Shown here one piece after another: positions 1-7,550 of a stretch of 10,132 bases of DNA. The translations under genes and the position numbers were made by a program. Within the stretch, counting starts at the first letter, position 1; every line of letters begins with the position of its first letter. The notes under the pieces were generated by a model. That model worked only from the letters and a program-made list of their open reading frames with translations, searched no databases and was not told where the DNA came from. This DNA comes from Thermoplasmata archaeon (GTDB lineage Archaea > Thermoplasmatota > E2 > DHVEG-1), in the NCBI GenBank assembly GCA_030641605.1, contig DAOWHD010000020.1, forward strand, positions 1-10,132, given 5' to 3'.

Positions 1-2499
1 ACTAGTTTTTATTCTTGCACTAGGCCCCCTTCCATCCCTATCTAGTGAAATTTCTCCTTCCTCTATTAAAGCCCCATAAGAATTCATACAGTTAATATCA
101 ACTGTAAACTCTGCCGGAAACTCTAGGTCAAGTGTTTTATCATTGCTAATTTTTACCTTTTCTTCAAGAACAAATGATTTGTAGCTCATTTTAAGGATAT
201 AATCTCCAGAATAAAGACCAGTAAATAGATACTCTCCATTTCCCTGGTTTTCTGCAGATATCGTGATTTGATCGATCATTTGGTTACTTGTAAGCATTGG
301 ACTTACATCAACAACTGGAGCAAGTCCTAGTGTGTCTTTCACCTTCAATTTTAGTTGAGAAAGCGATGTGAAAAAAGTATCTTTATACGAGATTAAACTA
401 GTTTTCAATCCAAATGATATTTCTTTTTCCTCAACCAAAAATCCTTGATAAATAACTTGCAGCGTGTAAGGAGATTTACGATAGCAAGGGGCCTTTAGAA
501 CAACACTTCCGTTTTTACCAGATGCCTCACTTGATACAATCGTTCCATCAGACAATAACAAAAACTTCACATTTTCGATGCCATCTTCATCCTGATCTGT
601 AATAGACAATTCTGCTGTTCCTTCTGATTTACAATAAATATCAACAGAAGTCTCCTCATTTAGATCAACAATTGTAAAACCTATGTATTGCCTCTCCTTT
701 CCAAAAGCGGGATTTTCTCTGTAAACCTTAATAAGATATCTTCCAGCCTCCAAATCAGGGAAACGGATTTTTTTGAAAAGGGAGAAATTCTTCCAATCAA
801 ATAATCCTAGAGCAAGTTTTATTTTTTGAACTAGTGTGGTATCATCAAAATCAAGGTTCAGATCTCCCATAGATATTCTACCTGAAGATCCAGACGATGC
901 AAGGCTATCGTCCTTGTATAACTCCGCACTAATGTAAGATATGTTTTTTCCTAAACCAGCAGATAACAAAGACCCCATAGGAAATGATCGCGCGCGGTGC
1001 AGATAAGCAGTAAGAGCATACCGTTCTTTTTCTTCCTCCGGCTCATCTGATACGTTCCCTCTATAAATTGGTCTGTCTCCAACCAATTCCTGATATATCT
1101 CAGATTCTGCATCTACGGCCTCATATCCTCCCTTTTGCAAAGTGACAAATTCTATATTGAAAATTACATTCATTCCCTCGGGAAGAACCGTATTGTGTTT
1201 TCCCCCTTCATATGCATTTCTTATGGCAAATAAATCGCCACTATCTGCCTCAAGACCAGGGAGGTTCACATGTTGATGTACGGAGCATTTTACCTGTATC
1301 CCATCTTCATCACCCTCTAAAAATCCAGTGCTTGATTCAAATATCAAACCATGTGCCCGTCCGGTTGAAGGATCATCCATACATAACCAAGCCTTGCTAC
1401 CAAGATCATCGTCGTCTGTTGCCGAAAGTATCCATTCTGCTGGATCAGCGTCTGGATCAGTTGGTATTGAGTATTCTCTAATGTTTTCATCCTCTGCATA
1501 AAAATGAATATTGGGAAATATTTCCCCAATGTTCATCTTTTCAATCGTTGCACTTCTTGCTTTAATTGTTGACAAAGATGCATAAGTTCCCTCCCTTTCC
1601 ATATCCCCCTTTACATCGCATGTTTTAAGAACTTCATGATTAACATTTACATCCAATCTTTTTGTTGAAGTTGGAGAATAGTAATATGTATAAATGTCAT
1701 CTGTCTTTATTTCACCCTCTGTAGCACTTCCTCCTATCTGTAACCTAATCATGAGGTTTCCATCTACAATGACTTTCTTAGAAACATCCGTAGCCCATTG
1801 AGTTCCTGTGTTCTCCCCAGATGGCTCTATGCTATAGCTCATGGAAAAAGAGGAGACTTGTTCTGCATGAACTGTCTCAAATTCCGTGGAGTTAGGTTTG
1901 AGTTTAATAACAGCATTGGACATCCCATTTCCAAGTAACTCACCTTGTTGACATATGCCGTAGATAATATACTCGCCCTCAATAATTTGATAGTAATCAA
2001 AATCTATAATTTGCCCAGAGATGGGCTCGTAGAAATAATGAGTATCTTTGACAGACAGATGATCTTCATAATCTGACGGAGAAGTTTCAGAATCACTATA
2101 CAAAACGTAATAGGTCTCCTCACCAGATGCCTCCTTTGGAATGAGAAACACTAAACTACATGCTTCGATGTTGGAAGAACCGTCAGAAGATTTTAAATCG
2201 TAAATTTGTGATTCTATTTCTGTTAAATCAGACCCATCATCATAAGCAACACGTACAGAATGTATGGTTTCATTTTTTGCCCAACAAGGATTATCAAAGT
2301 CTACACGTATGTCTATTGGCTGGAATTTTGCACTCTCTAGACTAGTATCTATCGGAATGGCTAATTCTTGCTTAAATGAGAGGTTTTCAATATCTGTTGG
2401 TATGGTATCTTCATAGGATAACGCATTGATGCTAAAAAAAGTGAGAAGAAACATAAATAAGATTAAGCACAGTGAGAACTGGTTCAAGGCAGAGTTCAT
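1..2499 (-). CDS. Large exported multi-domain surface protein, 3' end outside window
   Basis: An uninterrupted minus-strand frame runs from an ATG at 2499 to base 1, giving 833 codons with no stop; the C-terminus lies beyond the left edge. Residues 1-27 form a signal peptide: short N-region, hydrophobic core (LILFMFLLTFF) and likely cleavage near INA/LS. Residues about 59-135 form a domain with the motif DNPCWAK and the phrase VRVAYDDGSDL. The middle is acidic and rich in Asp, Glu, Ser and Thr. From about residue 600 onward there are Ig-like or carboxypeptidase-regulatory-like beta units. Two of these look related: GFLVEEKEISFG (near 685) and SFVLEEKVKIS (near 772), about 88 residues apart, each after a Tyr-rich strand. 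There is no SD before the ATG, but a TATA-like element sits 25 nt upstream, which suggests leaderless translation. I do not recognise a catalytic domain. From memory the N-terminal domain resembles uncharacterised Thermoplasmata surface proteins. Cell-envelope location is inferred; function is unknown. Confidence 0.85.
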   Translation of the reverse strand, partial: MNSALNQFSLCLILFMFLLTFFSINALSYEDTIPTDIENLSFKQELAIPIDTSLESAKFQPIDIRVDFDNPCWAKNETIHSVRVAYDDGSDLTEIESQIYDLKSSDGSSNIEACSLVFLIPKEASGEETYYVLYSDSETSPSDYEDHLSVKDTHYFYEPISGQIIDFDYYQIIEGEYIIYGICQQGELLGNGMSNAVIKLKPNSTEFETVHAEQVSSFSMSYSIEPSGENTGTQWATDVSKKVIVDGNLMIRLQIGGSATEGEIKTDDIYTYYYSPTSTKRLDVNVNHEVLKTCDVKGDMEREGTYASLSTIKARSATIEKMNIGEIFPNIHFYAEDENIREYSIPTDPDADPAEWILSATDDDDLGSKAWLCMDDPSTGRAHGLIFESSTGFLEGDEDGIQVKCSVHQHVNLPGLEADSGDLFAIRNAYEGGKHNTVLPEGMNVIFNIEFVTLQKGGYEAVDAESEIYQELVGDRPIYRGNVSDEPEEEKERYALTAYLHRARSFPMGSLLSAGLGKNISYISAELYKDDSLASSGSSGRISMGDLNLDFDDTTLVQKIKLALGLFDWKNFSLFKKIRFPDLEAGRYLIKVYRENPAFGKERQYIGFTIVDLNEETSVDIYCKSEGTAELSITDQDEDGIENVKFLLLSDGTIVSSEASGKNGSVVLKAPCYRKSPYTLQVIYQGFLVEEKEISFGLKTSLISYKDTFFTSLSQLKLKVKDTLGLAPVVDVSPMLTSNQMIDQITISAENQGNGEYLFTGLYSGDYILKMSYKSFVLEEKVKISNDKTLDLEFPAEFTVDINCMNSYGALIEEGEISLDRDGRGPSARIKTS

Positions 2500-2515
2500 A
2501 TATATGATAACTTTT

Positions 2516-2528
2516 ATTATAATATAAG
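2516..2528 (-). promoter_or_regulatory. TATA-like promoter element for the secreted-protein gene
   Basis: On the minus strand this reads CTTATATTATAAT. The CTTATATT core (2528-2521) is centred about 25 nt before the ATG at 2499, the usual archaeal TATA-to-start-site distance. Transcription could therefore begin at or next to the start codon, which fits the absence of an SD. The same bases contain a TATAAT (2521-2516) that could act as a bacterial -10 box, but no TTGACA-like -35 stands 17 nt upstream of it. Confidence 0.5.
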
Positions 2529-2546
2529 TATTTTTACATTAGTTCT

Positions 2547-2560
2547 TCGATTTTAATCGA
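2547..2560. repeat. 14-bp palindrome in the divergent intergenic region
   Basis: TCGATT, TT, AATCGA is a perfect inverted repeat with 6-bp arms and a 2-nt centre. It lies between the two divergent promoters, about 20 nt upstream of the minus-strand TATA-like element and about 75 nt upstream of the plus-strand promoter. A role as operator for a dimeric regulator is an inference; an AT-rich region can produce such a match by chance. Confidence 0.35.
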
Positions 2561-2635
2561 TATGACATGCCATTTCATAACGAAAGCCATTTATTCAAAA
2601 TGCTGATGTATGACACATTCCTTACAGTGCAACTA

Positions 2636-2664
2636 TTGAAAAAACCCGTAACAACCAATATGAT
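2636..2664 (+). promoter_or_regulatory. Candidate sigma70-type promoter for the redox operon
   Basis: TTGAAA (2636-2641) and TATGAT (2659-2664) are separated by exactly 17 nt, each one base from the bacterial consensus hexamer. Predicted initiation near 2671 leaves a leader of about 32 nt that carries GGAG (2692-2695), 7 nt before the ATG at 2703. No convincing archaeal TATA box was seen at the right distance from this gene; the closest A/T-rich stretch is CATTTATTC at 2580s-2590s. If the organism is archaeal, the match is either chance or a relic of gene transfer. Confidence 0.4.
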
Positions 2665-2702
2665 CCATCCAAAAATTATTGCACTAGACATGGAGAGAAA
2701 AG

Positions 2703-4463
2703 ATGAATGATAAGGGTATAAGAAAAAATATTGAAAAAATCATACTAAAAAAGAAATTTGAAAATGTTGCTGTTAAAGTAGAAAATAAAGTAGTTTACTT
2801 GACTGGAAAGGTAAACTCATATGACGCTTTTTTAGACCTAGGGCTGCGGATTGGAAAGAAAAAGAACGTCGAAGGAGTAGTCAATAATCTTGAATATCCT
2901 AATAAGGAAAGGAAAGAAAAAAAGAAGGGATCTGCATCCAAAATAGGAAAGGCAGATGTTGTAATAGTTGGAGGAGGAGTCATTGGCTCTTCAATTGCCA
3001 GAGAGTTGTCAAAATACAAGTTAAGAGTGATTCTTGTCGAAAAGGCAAGCGATGTCGCCTGTGGAACTACAAAAGCGAACAATGCTATGGTTCATACCGG
3101 TATTGGAGAAAACATGGGAACCCTAAAGCAGAAGCTGTGCGTAAAAGGACAGCAGATGTTTGAAAAAATTTCTGATGAACTTAATGTACCTTACAAACAA
3201 AATGGAATGTGGATAATAACTACAAAAGATTCCCTGGCAAAAATGAAACTCCCTTCATTTATCTCAGATTTTATCGCAAAAAGAATCATTCCTATGATTG
3301 TTTTACGAAGAGGGAAAAAGCTAGGCATAACAATGAATCTTACAAAAAGAAGGGAATTACTAAAAAGAGAACCCAACATAACCAAAAAAGTATTGGCTGG
3401 AATATATTCTCCAACATATGGAATTACTTGCCCTTACCTTTTTACCATTGCTCTTGCAGAAAATGCCATGGAGAATGGTGTTGAGGTAATGTTAAACACT
3501 GAGGTTGTAGATATTGTAACCAAGGAAAGTAAAGTAGAATCAGTTGTCACTACAAAGGGCATTATAGACGCAAACTTTGTCATAAATGCTGCTGGCCTCT
3601 ACACAGATGAAATAGCTGGCATGGCAGGAGCAAGAGAATACACAATCCATCCTAAAAAAGGCGCAACTTTAATTTTTGATAAAAAGGCAAACGAATACAT
3701 AAATCATTCCATGTCTATGCTTCGATTTCCAAGAACGAAACATTACAAGGGAGGAGGAGCAATGACTACGATAGACGGCAATATTCAATGGGGTCCAACT
3801 ATCTCAGAAACTCCAGACAAGGAGGACACAACAGTTACCACAGAGGATATTGAAAAGATGTTTGAGTCTTACTCACCACTTTTAGAGGATTTTCCAGAAA
3901 AATTAGTCATTACTTATTTCTCGGGATTGCGAGCATGCACTTTTACAGAAGATTTCATCATAAAATCATCAAAAAAAATTAAGGGATTCGTCCATGCTGC
4001 AGGCATACAATCTCCAGGCCTGACTGCTGCTCCTGCCATTGCAGAAATGACTATTAGCCTTTTGAAAAATGAAGGTTTAAAATTAGAAGCGAAAAATAAC
4101 TTCGATCCTTACAACAAGAAAAAAATCGTTACCAGGGATTTAAGCAACGAAGAAAAAAAGAAACTAATCGAAAAAAACCCACAATACGGAGAAATCGTTT
4201 GCAGATGCGAACAAGTTACCAAAGGCGAGGTTGTTGATGCAATCCATTCTAAAATACCAGCACTAAGCATAGATGCTATCAAAAGAAGGACAAGAGCAGG
4301 AATGGGACGATGCCAGGGAGGCTTTTGCCTTCCAAATATTGTTAAAATACTCGCACAGGAAACAGATATACCAATAGAAAAGATTTTAAAAAACGAGGGG
4401 GGATCTGATCTATTTATTGGAAGGGCTAAATGCCTATTAGAGGATAAGTATGATGAAAACTGA
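2703..4463 (+). CDS. BON-domain / FAD dehydrogenase (GlpA/LhgO type) / BFD [2Fe-2S] fusion protein
   Basis: A cytoplasmic flavoprotein of 586 residues, probably oxidising glycerol-3-phosphate or a related 2-hydroxy substrate. Residues 1-67 resemble a BON domain (VENKVVYLTGKVNSYDA, then a VEGVVNNL strand). A Lys-rich linker (68-84) follows. The DAO-type FAD domain (85-455) opens with VGGGVIG (89-95), and GTTKAN (121-126) matches the flavin-binding segment of GlpA-like enzymes. GTLKQKLCVKG (139-149) is closer to LhgO-like COG0579 enzymes than to E. coli GlpA, so the substrate is not settled. The C-terminus is a BFD-like domain with C500, C502, C537 and C542 (CxC, then CxxxxC), as in GlpA-type dehydrogenases. 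The ATG start is supported by GGAG 7 nt upstream. It is the first gene of a three-gene operon and overlaps the next by 14 nt. Similar gene sets stand beside glycerol kinase in some bacteria; no kinase is visible here. Confidence 0.85.
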   Translation: MNDKGIRKNIEKIILKKKFENVAVKVENKVVYLTGKVNSYDAFLDLGLRIGKKKNVEGVVNNLEYPNKERKEKKKGSASKIGKADVVIVGGGVIGSSIARELSKYKLRVILVEKASDVACGTTKANNAMVHTGIGENMGTLKQKLCVKGQQMFEKISDELNVPYKQNGMWIITTKDSLAKMKLPSFISDFIAKRIIPMIVLRRGKKLGITMNLTKRRELLKREPNITKKVLAGIYSPTYGITCPYLFTIALAENAMENGVEVMLNTEVVDIVTKESKVESVVTTKGIIDANFVINAAGLYTDEIAGMAGAREYTIHPKKGATLIFDKKANEYINHSMSMLRFPRTKHYKGGGAMTTIDGNIQWGPTISETPDKEDTTVTTEDIEKMFESYSPLLEDFPEKLVITYFSGLRACTFTEDFIIKSSKKIKGFVHAAGIQSPGLTAAPAIAEMTISLLKNEGLKLEAKNNFDPYNKKKIVTRDLSNEEKKKLIEKNPQYGEIVCRCEQVTKGEVVDAIHSKIPALSIDAIKRRTRAGMGRCQGGFCLPNIVKILAQETDIPIEKILKNEGGSDLFIGRAKCLLEDKYDEN

Positions 4464-5700
4464 TGTTACAGTCATTGGAGGGGGGCCGGCAGGTCTTGCC
4501 GCAGCTCTGAAAGCAGCAGAAAAAGCAGATGTAATGTTGCTAGAAAGAAATAAAGAACTGGGCGGCATACTTCCTCAATGCATTCACGACGGTTTTGGTA
4601 ATTTCATTTTCAAAAAAATGCTTACCGGCCCAGAATACGCACAACATTATATAGATAAAATCAAAAAATCAAACATTAAAGTGAAAACAGAAACAACTGT
4701 GTTGGAAATAGATACCAACAAGAACATCATCGCAACAAATTCTATAGATGGTATAATGGAAATACAAGCAGAAAGCATTATCCTAGCTATGGGTTGCAGG
4801 GAGAGAACAAGATCTCAAATTTTAGTTCCTGGCACACGCCCTGCTGGAATTTATACCGCAGGTACCGCACAACGTCTCATAAATATCGATGGTGTAATGC
4901 CTGGGGAAAAAATTGTAATACTTGGATCTGGAGATGTTGGCCTTATTATGGCAAGACGGTTCACATTGGAAGGAGCCAAGGTTGAAGGAGTATACGAAAT
5001 CATGCCACGACCTAGCGGACTCACAAGAAACGTTGTTCAATGTCTTGATGACTATGGTATACCTCTTCACTTGTCTCATACTGTGACAAGTATCAAAGGG
5101 AAAAAACGAGTTGAAGGAGTGACTGTGACAAAGGTTGACGAATCAATGAAACCTGTAAAGGAAACTGAAATGTTTATTCCATGTGATTGTCTTATTTTAG
5201 CAGTTGGATTAATCCCAGAAAACGAGTTATCAAAACAGATTAACATAATCATGGATGAAAGAACGAAAGGAGCAACCGTAAACGAAAGAATGGAAACATC
5301 GGTACCTGGAATATTTGCCTGCGGAAATGTAGTCCATGTGTACGATTTAGTTGATGATGTGACAATTACAGCAGAAATAGCTGGAAAAAATGCTGCACAG
5401 TATGTAAAAGAAAAACCAGAAACAACGGAAGAAATACAAGTAGTTGCAGGAGATAATATAGGATATGTCGTCCCTCAAATTATAAACAACAGAGATCTTG
5501 ATTCTGTCACACTGTACTTTAGAGTACAGAGAGAGAAGAAAGATGCTTCCATTGTTGTTTTAGATGGGAAGAAACAGGTTTTTGAAAAGAAGGAAAGAAT
5601 CGTTAAACCGCCAGAAATGATAAAAATCACGTTGTCAAAAAAGACACTTACAGCCCTTACAAAAAATGAATTGAGAATTGATGTGAGGTGCAGAAAATGA
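4450..5700 (+). CDS. FAD/NAD-dependent oxidoreductase, partner subunit of the GlpA/LhgO-like dehydrogenase
   Basis: A 416-residue soluble protein of the pyridine-nucleotide-disulfide oxidoreductase type. The N-terminal FAD site is VIGGGPAG (8-15) with E32 ending the second strand. LAMGCRERTR (112-121) is the typical middle segment. A second Rossmann motif, LGSGDVG (158-164), should bind NAD(P). TSVPGIFACGN (283-293) is the C-terminal FAD-contacting motif. About 90 further residues (325-416) form a beta-rich tail. No redox-active CxxC is seen, so it is not a thioredoxin or lipoamide reductase. In related operons this protein accompanies the GlpA-like dehydrogenase, and I infer that it passes electrons between the dehydrogenase FAD/Fe-S and a nicotinamide or another carrier. 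GAGG (4440-4443) lies 6 nt before ATG 4450 and 9 nt before a second ATG at 4453; either could be used. The overlaps with both neighbours imply translational coupling. Confidence 0.85.
   Translation: MMKTDVTVIGGGPAGLAAALKAAEKADVMLLERNKELGGILPQCIHDGFGNFIFKKMLTGPEYAQHYIDKIKKSNIKVKTETTVLEIDTNKNIIATNSIDGIMEIQAESIILAMGCRERTRSQILVPGTRPAGIYTAGTAQRLINIDGVMPGEKIVILGSGDVGLIMARRFTLEGAKVEGVYEIMPRPSGLTRNVVQCLDDYGIPLHLSHTVTSIKGKKRVEGVTVTKVDESMKPVKETEMFIPCDCLILAVGLIPENELSKQINIIMDERTKGATVNERMETSVPGIFACGNVVHVYDLVDDVTITAEIAGKNAAQYVKEKPETTEEIQVVAGDNIGYVVPQIINNRDLDSVTLYFRVQREKKDASIVVLDGKKQVFEKKERIVKPPEMIKITLSKKTLTALTKNELRIDVRCRK
5685..5690 (+). promoter_or_regulatory. Ribosome binding site that decides the DUF1667 start
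   Basis: GAGGTG, complementary to the 16S rRNA tail, lies 6 nt before ATG 5697 inside the end of the preceding gene. A GTG at 5688 would extend the same frame by three codons, but it lies within this element. ATG 5697 is therefore preferred. Confidence 0.65.
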
Positions 5701-6065
5701 ATGACGATGTGACATGCATATCCTGTCCACTTGGATGCCGTATTCATGTTGAGAAAAAAGGAGACAGGATAACCGTTGTAGGCCATATGTGTAAAAAAGG
5801 CGAGGAATATGCAATACAAGAAGTCAAGGACCCACGGAGAGTACTTACAACAACAGTAAAGATAGAAGGTGGAAGGCAATGTTTACTACCTGTGAGAAGC
5901 GAAAAACAAATTCCTAAAGATCTGGTAAAAAAATGTGTTATAGAATTGTCCAAAATAGGAATAAAAGCTCCAATCAAATGCGGAGATTTAGTTTATAAAA
6001 ACATATTAGAAACCGGTGCAAACATTATTGCTACGCGCGATGTAGAATCAGTAGAGAAGAAATGA
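5697..6065 (+). CDS. DUF1667 four-cysteine redox protein
   Basis: A 122-residue soluble protein beginning MNDDVTCISCPLGCRIHV. The cysteines C7, C10 and C14 (CxxCPxGC) with C32 in HMCKKGEEYA look like a site for an Fe-S cluster or zinc. The segment KDPRRVLTTTVKIEGG (44-59) is characteristic of the DUF1667 family, members of which regularly follow a GlpA-like dehydrogenase and an FAD oxidoreductase. That gene order is reproduced here. It may be a small electron-transfer or assembly subunit of the complex, but no biochemical role is known to me. ATG 5697 overlaps the previous stop as ATGA (5697-5700) and has GAGGTG in front. C62, C80 and C95 are additional cysteines. The gene ends 19 nt before the end of the convergent membrane-protein gene. 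Confidence 0.88.
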   Translation: MNDDVTCISCPLGCRIHVEKKGDRITVVGHMCKKGEEYAIQEVKDPRRVLTTTVKIEGGRQCLLPVRSEKQIPKDLVKKCVIELSKIGIKAPIKCGDLVYKNILETGANIIATRDVESVEKK

Positions 6066-6118
6066 TGTTGTATTTTCTAACCTATCAAATAAATATTAAT
6101 AGAATAGGTATCATCATT
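6061..6118. terminator. Nested inverted repeats at the convergent gene junction
   Basis: AATGATG (6061-6067) pairs with CATCATT (6112-6118), and within it ACCTAT (6080-6085) pairs with ATAGGT (6104-6109). The stops of the two convergent genes (TGA 6063-6065 on plus, TGA 6087-6085 on minus) lie inside or beside the arms. The loop is A/T-rich. The stems are weak and no clear T-run follows on either strand, so this is at best a candidate bidirectional 3'-end structure. Confidence 0.35.
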
Positions 6119-7545
6119 AGGAAAATGGCCAGTATTGACACAGCCAAACCAATCTTTCCAAGTTTATATTTTTCAGGCAAAACCTTTTGACTTAGATAGA
6201 TTGCTCCGATACCATACATAATAACTCCTATCACACCAACAAACATCAAAGTCAAACTTAACATTAGTAAAACTGACAAACCTTTATACATCCATATTGC
6301 TAACGGTATGCCTGTTGCAAGAAGAAATATTAGAACATACAGCATAAATCGCTTATATTCTAAACCTTCCATTCTTTTAGAAACACTTTTTCCTGTTTCG
6401 TAAAGCATTCTAGATACCGCTTCAAATCCAGCGTATACAGTACCAAACAGTGCAAAAACAACACTTATTTGAAATAAAGGCTTTAGCCAACCGGCAAGAT
6501 ATTCAAATATTATCACCTGTTCCTCTACAAGTTTAGCATCCGTTGGAAGCGCCTGTTCAGGCGGTCCAAGCAAAACAGCACCAGCGATCATATACGCTGC
6601 CGATACAATAGATACAATGATAAAAGCAAGTGATAAATCAATTAAAAGAGGCTTAAGCAAGATACGAGATTTTTTAATCTCATTTTTCTCATTTGGAAGA
6701 TACATGATTTTCCCAGTCTTGCTGAAGTAATCAAAGCATTTCTGTGAAAAGGCATTTGGGTCTTTTCTATCTTTAAAAATCCCCCATTTTTTGACCTTGA
6801 CCCATCCCAGATAGCCTATGAGGGTTAGCATGGTAACGGTTAGAGTGCCCAAATAACCCAGCATAACCAACGGTATTGGCGTCTTTGTTACTGAAGGATA
6901 ATCATTTATAACCCAATCAGGGTAACTAGCAGGAACATTTTGGCCTATTGTAATAAAATTAGGCAATATCTCAAGAATATCAGGTTTTATGGATATTACT
7001 GAAACAACTGCACCTATTGCAAGCACAGCCACAAAAAAAGCCTGCGTATATTCAAGGAATTTGTATCTAGCAACAATTACAAGTATTCCTGCAAGCAAGC
7101 AAAACGAGACCCCCCAAATTAAATAATGTCCAACTCCAAATACCCATGCAAGTGCTTGACCAAGAGATGTTAGTATTGTAGCTGTAAAAATAGGAATGAA
7201 AAATAACATAATAGCGATGAAAAGCCAGTTAATCCAACCTTTTTTTGTTTTGATTGAAAAGAGATCCATAAGCCCTATGCCTGAGAGCATTGTAAATCTG
7301 CAGCCAACATATGCTATGATATACGAACCGATGCTAATTGTAATCAACCAAAGAAGAGCAAATCCTGCCCATGCTCCTATTTGAGGCCCAAGTATCAATT
7401 GTCCCTGACCTACAGTTATCGATGCAACAATGGCACCAGGTCCAAAGAAGGCAAGATACTTGATGTATTTTTTAATAGATGGCGTCTCAGTTAAAACTGG
7501 ATTTGGATCGGGAAAAACTATCCGATCCGGTTCACTTGAATTCAT
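6085..7545 (-). CDS. Divergent Nramp-like membrane transporter
   Basis: A 486-residue polytopic membrane protein with about 11 hydrophobic helices. It resembles the Nramp fold: FFGPGAIVASITVGQG (34-49) sits where Nramp proteins carry GPG followed by the metal-binding DPGN in helix 1. Here the DPGN is absent and VGQG stands in its place. In the presumed helix 6 region (about 223-247, ending GYLGWVKVKKWG) I see no MPH-type histidine motif either. A polar loop of about 45 residues (about 250-295) follows. Classical Mn2+/Fe2+ selectivity therefore cannot be assumed; the substrate could be another cation or a small organic molecule. The start is ambiguous: GTG 7554 would overlap the upstream stop as GTGA, while ATG 7545 has GAGG only 3 nt away. 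I chose the ATG. It is the last gene of a three-gene operon, with a 5-nt gap from the transglutaminase-fold gene. Confidence 0.75.
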   Translation of the reverse strand: MNSSEPDRIVFPDPNPVLTETPSIKKYIKYLAFFGPGAIVASITVGQGQLILGPQIGAWAGFALLWLITISIGSYIIAYVGCRFTMLSGIGLMDLFSIKTKKGWINWLFIAIMLFFIPIFTATILTSLGQALAWVFGVGHYLIWGVSFCLLAGILVIVARYKFLEYTQAFFVAVLAIGAVVSVISIKPDILEILPNFITIGQNVPASYPDWVINDYPSVTKTPIPLVMLGYLGTLTVTMLTLIGYLGWVKVKKWGIFKDRKDPNAFSQKCFDYFSKTGKIMYLPNEKNEIKKSRILLKPLLIDLSLAFIIVSIVSAAYMIAGAVLLGPPEQALPTDAKLVEEQVIIFEYLAGWLKPLFQISVVFALFGTVYAGFEAVSRMLYETGKSVSKRMEGLEYKRFMLYVLIFLLATGIPLAIWMYKGLSVLLMLSLTLMFVGVIGVIMYGIGAIYLSQKVLPEKYKLGKIGLAVSILAIFLMMIPILLIFI

Positions 7546-7550
7546 ATTCC

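Noticed and set aside
1212..1481. 89-codon plus-strand open frame inside the secreted-protein gene
   Set aside because: It lies opposite a continuous 833-codon frame with a signal peptide, and its His/Gln/Leu-rich translation has no domain-like pattern.
2516..2521. TATAAT as a bacterial -10 box for the secreted-protein gene
   Set aside because: No -35 hexamer stands 16-18 nt upstream and the gene lacks an SD; the TATA-like reading 25 nt before the ATG explains the site better. It cannot be fully excluded.
5688..5696. GTG start for the DUF1667 protein, three codons upstream
   Set aside because: The GTG is part of the GAGGTG ribosome site; ATG 5697 has correct spacing and an ATGA overlap with the preceding stop.
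5475..5879. 134-codon minus-strand open frame across the FAD oxidoreductase/DUF1667 junction
   Set aside because: It is antisense to two well-supported genes, is rich in Phe, Ser and Cys as expected from the complement of Lys/Glu-rich coding DNA, and shows no recognisable motif.
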